Shown: positions 1 through 6,627 of the stretch, one piece after another | How positions within the stretch are numbered: position 1 is the stretch's first letter | How the letters are laid out: every line of letters begins with the position of its first letter | Notes under the pieces: model-generated | What the model saw: only the letters and a program-made list of their open reading frames with translations | Told to the model about the DNA's origin: nothing | The model's database searches: none | Source: Stutzerimonas stutzeri | GTDB taxonomy: Bacteria; Pseudomonadota; Gammaproteobacteria; Pseudomonadales; Pseudomonadaceae | Assembly (NCBI GenBank): GCA_002339675.1 | Contig: DDKB01000017.1 | Location: 926,346-990,345, forward strand | Length of the DNA stretch: 64,000 nucleotides | Reading direction: 5' to 3' | Made by a program: the position numbers and the translations under genes

Positions 1-2
1 GC

Positions 3-440
3 GACCCGCTTGGGCTGCGCCGGATTGCGGATGTCGAACACCGCCAGCACGCCGTCGGGCTGGGCAAAACTGAGTGACGTGTTCACCGCCACCAGCGCGT
101 AATGTTGGTGGACTGCGACCGAGGTCGGCTCGCCTTCCAACTGGACGAAGCCGGCCGGTTGCGGGTTGCCCGGGTCACGGAGGTCGACCAGGCCGATGCG
201 TTCGCCGGGGCTGTCGGTGTAGATCAGCGTGCGGCCGTCGCGGCTCACCGCGGTGATCTCGGCGACGGTTTCTTTCGCTGTGTCCTCGGAGGCGCCCAGG
301 TTGCGGTACACCGGAAAGGTCGCGATCCGTTCGAAGTACTCCGCGGCGCGCGACGGCGCGGACTGCGAGGCCAGCGGCAACAGCGCGAGGGTCAGCGCAG
401 TGGACAGGGCGGTACGGGTCAGGCGGGTCGGGGTGCTCAT
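3..440 (-). CDS. Secreted phytase/esterase-like protein, C-terminus outside window
   Basis: Partial gene; only the first 146 residues are present because the frame runs off the left edge. The start is the ATG at 440. Residues 1-33 form a signal peptide with a short basic N-terminus and an Ala/Leu-rich core, so the product is probably periplasmic or secreted. The mature part carries successive short beta-type stretches (RDGRTLIYTDSP, GLVDLRDPGNPQPAGF, GVLAVFDIRNPAQPKRV), as in WD/beta-propeller-like proteins annotated as esterase-like activity of phytase family. The family call is by recognition of this N-terminal pattern; the substrate is unknown. It is transcribed in the same direction as the sorbosone dehydrogenase gene upstream, but about 155 bases apart. 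Confidence 0.7.
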   Translation of the reverse strand, partial: MSTPTRLTRTALSTALTLALLPLASQSAPSRAAEYFERIATFPVYRNLGASEDTAKETVAEITAVSRDGRTLIYTDSPGERIGLVDLRDPGNPQPAGFVQLEGEPTSVAVHQHYALVAVNTSLSFAQPDGVLAVFDIRNPAQPKRV

Positions 441-571
441 GCAGGCCTCGGCATCGGGTGTCTGGGGGGCAGCCAGAACACCCTAGGCCGGGTGTGTTAC
501 GCCGGTATGAACGCCGATGAGTCCGACGCGACCCCAAGGGCCTCGCACCTGGACACGCACCCGCGAAGGTC

Positions 572-588
572 GCCCCGCCGAGCGGGGC
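572..588 (-). terminator. Hairpin downstream of the sorbosone dehydrogenase gene
   Basis: Perfect 7-bp GC stem (GCCCCGC / GCGGGGC) with a 3-base loop, 8 bases past the stop of the minus-strand gene ending at 596. There is no clear T tract, so this is a possible rather than a certain intrinsic terminator. Confidence 0.4.
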
Positions 589-595
589 CTAGCCG

Positions 596-1891
596 TCACG
601 GGTTGCGGGTCACCCGCCAGATGGTATTGGACAGGTCGTCGGCGACGATAAGCGCACCCTTCGGGTCCACGGTCACGCCGACCGGGCGGCCGTGGGTCTT
701 GCCATCGCTGGTGCGGAAGCCGGTCACGAAGTCCACCGGCTCGCCGCTGGGGCGGCCGTCTCGGAAGGGCACGAACACCACCTTGTAGCCCACCGGGTCC
801 TCGCGGTTCCAGCTGCCGTGTTCGCCGATGAAAACGCCGTCGGCAAATTCCGCCCCCATGCCAGGATCGGAAAAGGCCAGGCCCAGTGCCGCGACGTGCG
901 AGCCGAGGGCGTAATCCGGCTTGATCGCCCGAGCCACCAGCTCCGGCTTCTGCGGGCGCACCCGCTCGTCGACGTGCTGGCCCCAGTAGCTGTAGGGCCA
1001 GCCGTAGAAGCCGCCGTCCTGGATCGAAGTGAGATAGTCGGGGACCAGGTCCGGCCCCAGTTCGTCACGCTCGTTGGCCACCGCCCACAGCTGGCCGGAA
1101 CCCGGCTGGATGGCCAACGCGGTGGGGTTGCGCACGCCCGTGGCGTAGGGCCGGTGAGCGCCGGTCTCGGCATCGATCTGCCAGATCATCGCGCGGTCGA
1201 CTTCGACGTCCAGGCCACGCTCGGTGATGTTGCTGTTTGAGCCGATGCCAACATAGAGGTAGCGCCCGTCCGGGCTGACCGCCAGCGACTTGGTCCAGTG
1301 GTGGTTGATCCGCGACGGCAAATCAGTGACTTTCGTTGGGGGGCCGTCGGCCTTGGTTTGCCCCGGCTGATAGTCAAAGCGCACCAGGGCGTCCTGGTTG
1401 GCCACGTACAGGGTGTTCTCGTGCAGCGCCAGCCCGTAGGGCGCGTTGAGGTTGTCGGCAAACACCTCCTGCAATTCATAGGTGCCGTCACCGTCGGCAT
1501 CGCGCAGAAGCGTCAGGCGGTTGCCGCTCTTCACCGAAGTGGTGCCCTGCGCCTTGATGTACCCGGCGATCACATCCTTGGGCTTGAGCTTGGGCGCGTT
1601 GCCGCCTTTGCCCTCGGCCACGAGAATGTCGCCATTGGGCAGCAGCAGTGTCTTGCGCGGCACCTTCAGGTCCGTGGCGATGGCGCTGATGGAATATCCC
1701 TGGGGCACGGAAGGCTTGCCATTGGCCCATTTAGCCGGATCGGCGATGGTCATGCTCGGCAGGAGCCCGCGCTGAGGCTCGGGCAGCTGCGGATCACCGC
1801 CATAGGACTGGGCCGTCTCCTGTCCTTCGCCGCCACAAGCGGCCAACAACAGACTCAGGCTAAGCGTCGTGAGTGCATAACGCGTCTTCAT
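596..1891 (-). CDS. Sorbosone dehydrogenase (PQQ/GDH) family lipoprotein
   Basis: A 431-aa protein of the six-bladed soluble glucose/sorbosone dehydrogenase superfamily, expected to oxidise a sugar or related polyol in the periplasm with PQQ. The ATG at 1891 gives a lipoprotein signal (LLLAACGG lipobox, Cys about residue 18). Later motifs fit the family: LPNGDILVAEGKGG, PYGLALHENTLYVANQDALVRF, HHWTKSLAVSPDGRYLYVGIGSN, TGVRNPTALAIQPGSGQLWAV, GEHGSWNR. The frame is open further upstream, but those residues lie inside the DUF2231 gene. Its ATG overlaps the upstream stop (ATGA), so the two are translationally coupled. The true substrate cannot be read from sequence. Confidence 0.85.
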   Translation of the reverse strand: MKTRYALTTLSLSLLLAACGGEGQETAQSYGGDPQLPEPQRGLLPSMTIADPAKWANGKPSVPQGYSISAIATDLKVPRKTLLLPNGDILVAEGKGGNAPKLKPKDVIAGYIKAQGTTSVKSGNRLTLLRDADGDGTYELQEVFADNLNAPYGLALHENTLYVANQDALVRFDYQPGQTKADGPPTKVTDLPSRINHHWTKSLAVSPDGRYLYVGIGSNSNITERGLDVEVDRAMIWQIDAETGAHRPYATGVRNPTALAIQPGSGQLWAVANERDELGPDLVPDYLTSIQDGGFYGWPYSYWGQHVDERVRPQKPELVARAIKPDYALGSHVAALGLAFSDPGMGAEFADGVFIGEHGSWNREDPVGYKVVFVPFRDGRPSGEPVDFVTGFRTSDGKTHGRPVGVTVDPKGALIVADDLSNTIWRVTRNP

Positions 1892-2349
1892 GCTGCACCT
1901 CCCGTGCGTCGCTTGGCGAGACCAACTCCGGTGGCCACGCAGGCCAGTACTGTAACGATTGCCGAGAGCACCAGCCCCAGCGGCATGGTGGCCCAGGCAT
2001 CCTTGGCATGCTCGAGGGCATCGATGAAGCCCAGCACCCAGGTCACCAGCAATAAAAGCAGGTAGATCAGCGGGCGCCCTTGCTTGCGGGCGGCGCGCAC
2101 CAGGTTGACCAGCGCAAACAGAATCGCCAGGCCGCACAACACCAGGGCGCCGGCGATTAGCCATGAAGAGAAATTGATCCACTGGACCTCATAGGTCCGG
2201 TAATAGGCGACATCGCTCAACGTCGCTCCCAGGAACAATGGAACGGTGCCGGCAAGCAGCGTGGCATGCAGAGCCCCGGGCCTGCTGCGGTAGGTGCGCG
2301 GTGCGCGGGCGGTGGTGGTCGTCACGGCTGACTCCTTATCACTCGGCAA
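1888..2349 (-). CDS. DUF2231 four-helix membrane protein
   Basis: A 153-aa inner-membrane protein with about four hydrophobic segments (roughly residues 27-45, 62-85, 94-110 and 124-145), matching DUF2231. The stop codon overlaps the ATG of the sorbosone-dehydrogenase-family lipoprotein by 4 bases. DUF2231 proteins often sit beside quinoprotein or cytochrome-type dehydrogenases, so a role in membrane attachment or electron transfer for the downstream enzyme is a reasonable inference. The ATG at 2349 is used here; the GTG at residue 9 is an alternative start. Confidence 0.8.
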   Translation of the reverse strand: MPSDKESAVTTTTARAPRTYRSRPGALHATLLAGTVPLFLGATLSDVAYYRTYEVQWINFSSWLIAGALVLCGLAILFALVNLVRAARKQGRPLIYLLLLLVTWVLGFIDALEHAKDAWATMPLGLVLSAIVTVLACVATGVGLAKRRTGGAA

Positions 2350-2565
2350 TCCGGATTGGATGCCCGGCAGAATGCCGGTGCGCCAGGGTTGCGCTGGCCT
2401 TGTATAAGGGGATCGTTCGGACGCCGGGTAAGTTCACTGCGAACCGATGGCGCGTGGTCTGCAAGCCACGGCTGAGTCAGGAAGGAGAGGCTGCGAAAGA
2501 GAAAGCCCTTCTATGTCGTGGCGTCCCGACTGCGGTCGTATGCGGCCATCAGTTCGATGCGCGCC

Positions 2566-2871
2566 TCACTTGTTCAACGTCTTATCGATCAGAGCCTCTT
2601 GTTGCCACTTGCCAGGTTTTTTGTCAGTGCGATGAATGCAGCCCGGCCAACAACATGGTCTTTTCCTACCCTCGCGCAGCTCGTCAATTGTTCGGGCGAT
2701 CCGTTTCGCTCGGGTCTTCTCCTGCTTTGCATCTTCAATCCAGCAAATAAATTCATTACGACCGATAGGGGTCAGCCTTTCCCAACGCTCAACAGATGCC
2801 GGCTCCTTCGCCATGGCGTTGGCCAAATCGGAAGGCATTTCATGTACGAGACCCGCGGAAAGGTCGGGCAT
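2566..2871 (-). CDS. YdeI/OmpD-associated family small protein (cassette 8)
   Basis: A 101-aa protein. The ATG at 2871 has an AGGTTG-like ribosome site upstream, and homology-like sequence begins there; the open frame before it is not protein-like. The pattern WERLTPIGRNEFICWIEDAK, then TRAKRIARTIDELREG and RPCCWPG, is typical of the YdeI or OmpD-associated family, small soluble proteins linked by annotation to bacteriocin protection or stress; biochemistry is unclear. It lies 50 bases from a candidate attC core on its 5' side and keeps the array orientation, so it is probably the most distal recognisable cassette. No attC was found at its 3' end, so that site has decayed or this is resident DNA. 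Confidence 0.75.
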   Translation of the reverse strand: MPDLSAGLVHEMPSDLANAMAKEPASVERWERLTPIGRNEFICWIEDAKQEKTRAKRIARTIDELREGRKRPCCWPGCIHRTDKKPGKWQQEALIDKTLNK

Positions 2872-2920
2872 ATTTATCAACCTGCCATTTGTCGGTGCCA
2901 GCCTGCCGTAGCTGAAACCA

Positions 2921-2991
2921 ATAACGCGTCTAGGGCGATAGCGGTACTGCTGCGAACACGAGTGTAGTTCGTCTGGCGCAAAGTGCGTTAT
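2921..2991 (-). repeat. Candidate degenerate attC site of cassette 7
   Basis: Outer arms ATAACGC (2921-2927) and GCGTTAT (2985-2991) are perfectly complementary and 71 bp end to end, the size of an attC. The inner part does not resemble the main attC family of this array. It sits in the 353-bp gap (2872-3224) between cassette genes, where I see nothing else convincing. Its distance to the upstream stop at 3225 (about 230 bases) is unusually large, so the call is tentative. Confidence 0.45.
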
Positions 2992-3224
2992 GTGTCTTGT
3001 AAAGCCTCGGGTCTGGCTGTGCATTGTTCGCTTAACAGCATCAATAGAGCCAGTGCCAATCGGGAAGCCCCTCTATAGCCTTCCCAGCCCTCATGCTCTA
3101 AGGAGGCCATCGCGTCCACCATCCGGTAGGCAGGGCTGCCGCCATCGAAAATCGGCGCCTTTAGTGCAAGAAAATTCGATTTGCAATGAGAATGCGCCGC
3201 TGCCTCTGGGTTGGTGGTACCGCT

Positions 3225-3716
3225 CTAAGGCTTTGCTGGAATAGTTGGGATTCGACGATGTATGGGTAGGTACACGTCGGTGATCATTTCGTGATCTTTG
3301 ATGTGCGGACCGACGTTTACGTAGTGAAAGAAAATTGGAAAATCACCGAGTGATACTCCGTTAACGGGTAGCCACTCGTTGAAGAGATAAATTGCGGCAG
3401 TGTTGTGCGCCCTTGAGCCTAAATGCCTCGCTACTGCACAGCGGCAAGCCGGAATAATTTTGCTGATTATACCTTGTGGGTTGGTATGGATAGGCGGGTC
3501 GTAAGCTACGCAGAAATCAACACGGTGATCTTCTGGTGGAGTTGTGTATGGGTCAGTGTAGTGGATGCCGTAGGTTTTGTGGTCGGCAGGTGAGATATGA
3601 TTTTGTATGCGCCATTCAACCAGCTTTTTAGACGTTTCATACTCTAACTCTGGCGGGCCACGATGCTCAGCGACAGCAACTGTCGTTTCTGGGAATTCAA
3701 CAATGCGTACTTTCAT
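3225..3716 (-). CDS. GyrI-like / AraC effector-binding domain protein (cassette 7)
   Basis: A 163-aa stand-alone effector-binding domain of the SbmC/GyrI type, with the usual N-terminus (MKVRIVEFPETTVAVAEHRG), a central YGIHYTDPYTTPPEDHRVDFCV block and the C-terminal FFHYVNVG...TDVYLPI block. Related proteins bind small amphipathic ligands; SbmC inhibits DNA gyrase supercoiling and protects against gyrase toxins, while others are ligand sensors or hydrolases. There is no DNA-binding domain. The start is 23 bases from the attC of the preceding cassette, as expected for a cassette gene. Function here is inferred from family only. Confidence 0.8.
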   Translation of the reverse strand: MKVRIVEFPETTVAVAEHRGPPELEYETSKKLVEWRIQNHISPADHKTYGIHYTDPYTTPPEDHRVDFCVAYDPPIHTNPQGIISKIIPACRCAVARHLGSRAHNTAAIYLFNEWLPVNGVSLGDFPIFFHYVNVGPHIKDHEMITDVYLPIHRRIPTIPAKP

Positions 3717-3738
3717 ATGCAGGCCATATTTCTCGTAG

Positions 3739-3810
3739 GACTAACCAAAAAGCTCAGTCGCACCGAAACCACGTAGCCGTTAAGGTGCCGGCTGCAGCAA
3801 GTGGTTATGC
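3739..3810 (-). repeat. attC site of cassette 6, divergent type
   Basis: Core-like ends GACTAAC (3739-3745) and GTTATGC (3804-3810) bound a 72-bp element directly at the 3' end of the cupin gene (stop at 3812) and just upstream of the next gene start (3716). The interior differs from the other attC sites, suggesting this cassette was captured from another source. Confidence 0.65.
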
Positions 3811-3811
3811 G

Positions 3812-4177
3812 CTAAATCCACTCTTGCTCATCGACCGCAACGGTGACTTCCGTTTGATGTGATCCGGTGTGTTGCGTGCTGGCGGGCTCAATCATCATAA
3901 AGTGCGTATCCGGCTCAGCGCGAGGGCAATGTTCTATGCCTTTTGGAACGACAAACATTTCTCCAGGGTCAAGCACTATGTCTCGGTCCTTTAATCTGAT
4001 CGTGAGCTGGCCTTTGAACACGAGAAATAATTCATCTTCGTTCTCGTGGGTATGCCAAACCAGTTCGCCACTACCTTTAGCCAATTTCACCAGTTGCCCA
4101 TTGGACTCCGCTATAACTTTCGGAGTCCATTCTTCGTCAAACAGTGCGAATTTGTCAGAGACCGTAATTTTATTCAA
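3812..4177 (-). CDS. Cupin-domain protein (cassette 6)
   Basis: A 121-aa single-domain cupin. Motif 1 is HTHENEDELFLVFKG (two His and a Glu as metal ligands), and motif 2 is PGEMFVVPKGIEHCPRAEPDTHFMMIEP, with the third His. Small cupins of this type bind a divalent metal and act as isomerases, dioxygenases or sugar/ligand sensors; the substrate is unknown. The gene ends 2 bases from its attC core and begins 17 bases from the attC of the preceding cassette, so it is a compact cassette with no room for its own promoter. Confidence 0.85.
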   Translation of the reverse strand: MNKITVSDKFALFDEEWTPKVIAESNGQLVKLAKGSGELVWHTHENEDELFLVFKGQLTIRLKDRDIVLDPGEMFVVPKGIEHCPRAEPDTHFMMIEPASTQHTGSHQTEVTVAVDEQEWI

Positions 4178-4192
4178 AGCTATCTCCTTGGT

Positions 4193-4268
4193 GCATAGCG
4201 ATTAAGCTAAGGGGCAGCGGCACGCCGTCCCAGCGAGCGAAGTGAGCGATTTGAGCGCCTTGTTATGC
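4193..4268 (-). repeat. attC site of cassette 5
   Basis: A 76-bp site with core ends CATAGCG and GTTATGC. The arm GATTAAGCTAAGG and the half AGCGAGCGAAGTGAGCGATTTGAGCGC are shared with the site at 6551-6627, defining one attC subtype. The stop codon of the SRPBCC gene lies in the right core. Confidence 0.88.
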
Positions 4269-4706
4269 GGCACGTCCGGACTCTTTGATCACATGAGTCA
4301 GACGATCAATGTTCTGCTCGTTTGCGGAGCCAGCCCTTTCTTTGACGGATTTCGCAGTTTCGGAATCTTCGAAAACCTGCTCCCACGTCAAGTGCGTGCC
4401 TTCGCTGAGAGGAGTGAGTTGCACAGTAAGCTTGAAGTTTGGAGGACAGTCATGATGTATGACAATTTTGGCATCAGGCACAAGTTCTTCGAAGAAGCTT
4501 TCATTGAGATAGCTATTTCCGTCAGGCCCGTGCATCAGAAACTTCCAACGACCGCCAGCAGTAAACTCAAAAACTTCGAACGTATTGGAAAAACCTTCAG
4601 GCCCCCACCACGATGCGAGTAAATTCGGCGACGCAAAAGCGCCATATATTTCTTTGGGTGAGAATGGCAAATTTCTTGAGGTGCGCAATGTTCTATTTTC
4701 AATCAT
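4263..4706 (-). CDS. SRPBCC / AHSA1-like domain protein (cassette 5)
   Basis: A 147-aa START/Bet v1-type hydrophobic-ligand domain of the AHSA1 (activator of Hsp90 ATPase 1-like) family. Typical features are the N-terminal FSPKEIYGAFASPNLLASWWGPEGF, the AGGRWKFLMHGPDG turn, and the late strand THLTWEQVFEDSE followed by a long C-terminal helix. Members bind small hydrophobic molecules; many are uncharacterised and are common as integron cassettes. The stop codon is inside the attC core. Nothing in the sequence identifies a ligand. Confidence 0.85.
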   Translation of the reverse strand: MIENRTLRTSRNLPFSPKEIYGAFASPNLLASWWGPEGFSNTFEVFEFTAGGRWKFLMHGPDGNSYLNESFFEELVPDAKIVIHHDCPPNFKLTVQLTPLSEGTHLTWEQVFEDSETAKSVKERAGSANEQNIDRLTHVIKESGRAA

Positions 4707-4740
4707 AACCGTGACTCCGAGGTACGTGGATTTAGAGCCG

Positions 4741-4815
4741 CATAACGTTTGGTTAAGGGGCGGGCTTTAGCCCGTCCCAGTGAGCGAAGCGAACGGTTTG
4801 AGCGCATTGTTAGGT
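4741..4815 (-). repeat. attC site of cassette 4
   Basis: Core ends CATAACG and GTTAGGTG enclose GTTTGGTTAAGGGG, the small hairpin GGGCTTTAGCCC and AGTGAGCGAAGCGAAC. It shares this interior with the sites at 5047 and 5767, the second attC subtype of the array. Confidence 0.9.
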
Positions 4816-4834
4816 GACTCACCGGCACAACCAT

Positions 4835-5026
4835 TTATCTTTCTTGGTTTATTTCAAAGCGTGTGTTGCACGCAGCGCACTCATAGGTATGTGTGTGCTC
4901 TGACACTGTGCCGTCGCGCCGAACATAGGCTCTTGAACGCATTTCATTTCTTGGGATATTTCGAAGATTTCCTTGGCAGATTGGGCAGTACTGAATATCA
5001 GGTTGCGGTCCTGGCAGATTGGCCAC
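4835..5026 (-). CDS. 63-aa zinc-ribbon protein (cassette 4)
   Basis: A very small protein with two CxxC knuckles, CPIC at residues 14-17 and CAAC at about 51-54, separated by an Arg-rich segment (NEMRSRAYVRRDG) and a HTHTYEC strand. This is a minimal zinc ribbon, probably binding nucleic acid or a partner protein. It is bounded by attC sites on both sides and has the array orientation, which supports it as a real cassette gene despite its size. Function unknown. Confidence 0.75.
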   Translation of the reverse strand: MANLPGPQPDIQYCPICQGNLRNIPRNEMRSRAYVRRDGTVSEHTHTYECAACNTRFEINQER

Positions 5027-5046
5027 TGAGATCTCCTTGTGTGTTA

Positions 5047-5120
5047 CCTAACGTTTGGTTGAGGGGCGGGCTTTAGCCAGTCCCAGTGAGCGAAGCGAAC
5101 GACTTGAACCACTAGTTAGA
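5047..5120 (-). repeat. attC site of cassette 3
   Basis: Core ends CCTAACG and GTTAGA bound the same interior as the 4741 site (GTTTGGTTGAGGGG, hairpin GGGCTTTAGCC, AGTGAGCGAAGCGAAC). The right end is more diverged (CTTGAACCACTA in place of TTTGAGCGCATT). The stop codon of the membrane-protein cassette gene is in the right core. Confidence 0.88.
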
Positions 5121-5751
5121 AATAAGGTTGCACGGGTTGGTTTTTAACTATTATTAATTTCGTGTGCTTGCTCTGGCTGATAACTAATTTTTCGCCACGC
5201 TTAATCTTTATGAATGATTTTAGTGAATCAAAGGCGAAGAAGCCAAAGACAGGAATTGTTATGACGGTCAAGCCCATGAACTGATTTATATTAAGGCCTA
5301 GAGGTTTGAACAATAGGAATGGCGAGAGAGCTATAAGTGAGCCGAAGAAATATATAAGCACGTGTACTGTTTTCCTCCAGTTTCGAGAAAAGTCGCTTTT
5401 ATATTTTTGGGAGAACTCGACCTTGAAATTCCCATTTTTTGAGATGTGCTCAAGATATTGCCTGGATAATACGTAATCTTTAAGGCAGGTGTCTGGGTTT
5501 TCAAGAGACAATATGTATTCTATTTCTTTGCTTTTTATGGATGTTGTTCCCGCGATGGCGTAGTAGCCTTTCTCTATTGCCAATGGGTGCGGTTTTGGCT
5601 CTTGAGCGATATCGCGTAAGAATTCTTTTGCGAATCTATATTCTTCACGAAGCTTGTTTTTGCTGCCGGTGGAGAATTCATAGATTATTCGTGCAACTCC
5701 GAATATACCTAGCGTGGCAGTTACTAGCTTAAATATTGTTTCGATTTCCAC
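5116..5751 (-). CDS. Unknown membrane protein, 2-3 transmembrane segments (cassette 3)
   Basis: A 211-aa AT-rich gene. A short hydrophobic stretch near the N-terminus (about residues 7-23) is followed by a charged cytosolic-looking domain (KEFLRDIAQEPKPHPLAIEKGYYAIAG, SKEIEYILSLENPD, LKDYVLSRQYLEHI). Two strong transmembrane helices follow at about 127-150 and 156-175, then a basic tail. I do not recognise a named family; the EKGYYAIAG and EIEYILSL blocks look conserved-type. A soluble domain plus a helical hairpin is the architecture of some membrane-acting defence effectors, but that is speculation. The start lies 16 bases from the preceding attC and the stop is inside its own attC. Confidence 0.75.
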   Translation of the reverse strand: MEIETIFKLVTATLGIFGVARIIYEFSTGSKNKLREEYRFAKEFLRDIAQEPKPHPLAIEKGYYAIAGTTSIKSKEIEYILSLENPDTCLKDYVLSRQYLEHISKNGNFKVEFSQKYKSDFSRNWRKTVHVLIYFFGSLIALSPFLLFKPLGLNINQFMGLTVITIPVFGFFAFDSLKSFIKIKRGEKLVISQSKHTKLIIVKNQPVQPYF

Positions 5752-5766
5752 GGATACGTCCTTGTG

Positions 5767-5841
5767 TCTAACGTTTGGTTAAGGGGCGGGCTTTAGCCCG
5801 TCCCAGTGAGCGCAGCGAACGGTTTGAACCGATTGTTATGT
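5767..5841 (-). repeat. attC site of cassette 2
   Basis: Core ends TCTAACG and GTTATG bound the interior GTTTGGTTAAGGGG, hairpin GGGCTTTAGCCC and AGTGAGCGCAGCGAAC, nearly identical to the 4741 site. The stop codon of the following (right-hand) gene is inside the core. Confidence 0.9.
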
Positions 5842-6534
5842 GCTGCGCGCATCAGCTATTAGCGTTTCTACTAAGGTAATGGCGCTAAGGGTCTGTGAAA
5901 CTACGTCAATCTTCACACCCTTGAATGAAGCTCCGATGCTTTGCTTGTTGGCTTGGATCATTTGTTTGTTTGCTTCAGGAATGAAGTCACTTGCTAGCGA
6001 TGCTTCACTGGCCTTCCTAAAGTCGACTTCTTCAGCTACTGGTATTTTTCCTCCCTCTCGTTTTAGGAGATCGCCGACGCTAGCCAATGCCTCTGCCGAA
6101 AGATTCCAACACAAAGTGAGAACATCTTCTTTCGGAGGGTCGAACTCAATTACTTTGCCGCGACCATCTATGCGTCTTAATGGCCCGGTGATGTAATTTT
6201 TGATTCCTTTGCCAGCATTAATTAAATGATACCCGTCGTGCGTTGCTGCGTTTCTACAGTAAAAAACGAAGTCGCCATAAGTGGGCGAAAGAGTGCGCCA
6301 AGAAAAATCGAATTCCATTGCCGTCTGACATGAATCCTTTAGCGATTGAATGGTGTTCAGATACGCACTAAAGAAATAATTCAACCGGTCCAGCTCTGTA
6401 TTCAATGGATAGTCTTGCTTGGCGTGCTTTTGCTCAATGATTTTAGTTGTGTCTGCAATTTGTTTCAGAAAAAAACCATGCTCACCAATTTTCCCTTTCA
6501 AGCTGTTTCCTACAGCTATTCGAAAATCTCTCAC
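5836..6534 (-). CDS. Unknown alpha-helical protein with HEPN-like RxxxxH motif (cassette 2)
   Basis: A 232-aa, mostly helical protein. Residues around 55-75 (FFSAYLNTIQSLKDSC) followed by FVFYCRNAATHDGYHLI show an R-N-x-x-x-H motif inside a predicted helix. The Rx4-6H pattern with a polar residue after Arg is the catalytic signature of HEPN RNases, found in many toxin and phage-defence systems. The C-terminal half (FKGVKIDVVSQTLSAITLVETLI) is also helical. I see no antitoxin partner beside it. The HEPN assignment rests on one motif and the helical setting, so it is inference. It is a full cassette: the start is 18 bases from one attC and the stop is within the next. Confidence 0.7.
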   Translation of the reverse strand: MRDFRIAVGNSLKGKIGEHGFFLKQIADTTKIIEQKHAKQDYPLNTELDRLNYFFSAYLNTIQSLKDSCQTAMEFDFSWRTLSPTYGDFVFYCRNAATHDGYHLINAGKGIKNYITGPLRRIDGRGKVIEFDPPKEDVLTLCWNLSAEALASVGDLLKREGGKIPVAEEVDFRKASEASLASDFIPEANKQMIQANKQSIGASFKGVKIDVVSQTLSAITLVETLIADARST

Positions 6535-6550
6535 GGTTTCTCCTCAAAGC

Positions 6551-6627
6551 ACATAACGATTAAGCTAAGGGGCGGGCTTTAGCCCGTCTCAGCGAACGAA
6601 GTGAGCGATTTGAGCGCATTGTTATGC
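6551..6627 (-). repeat. attC site of cassette 1
   Basis: Core ends ACATAACG and GTTATGC bound GATTAAGCTAAGGGG, hairpin GGGCTTTAGCCC and AGCGAACGAAGTGAGCGATTTGAGCGC. It is the same subtype as the 4193 site. The stop codon of the first cassette gene (TAA) lies in the right core. Confidence 0.9.

Noticed and set aside
2350..2565. attC site at the left end of the integron
   Set aside because: No pair of complementary core-like ends at attC spacing was found; only GC-rich sequence without a feature.
4193..6627. Regularly spaced similar repeats considered as a CRISPR array
   Set aside because: Repeat units are about 75 bp imperfect palindromes separated by whole genes, with core sites at the ends; they are attC sites.
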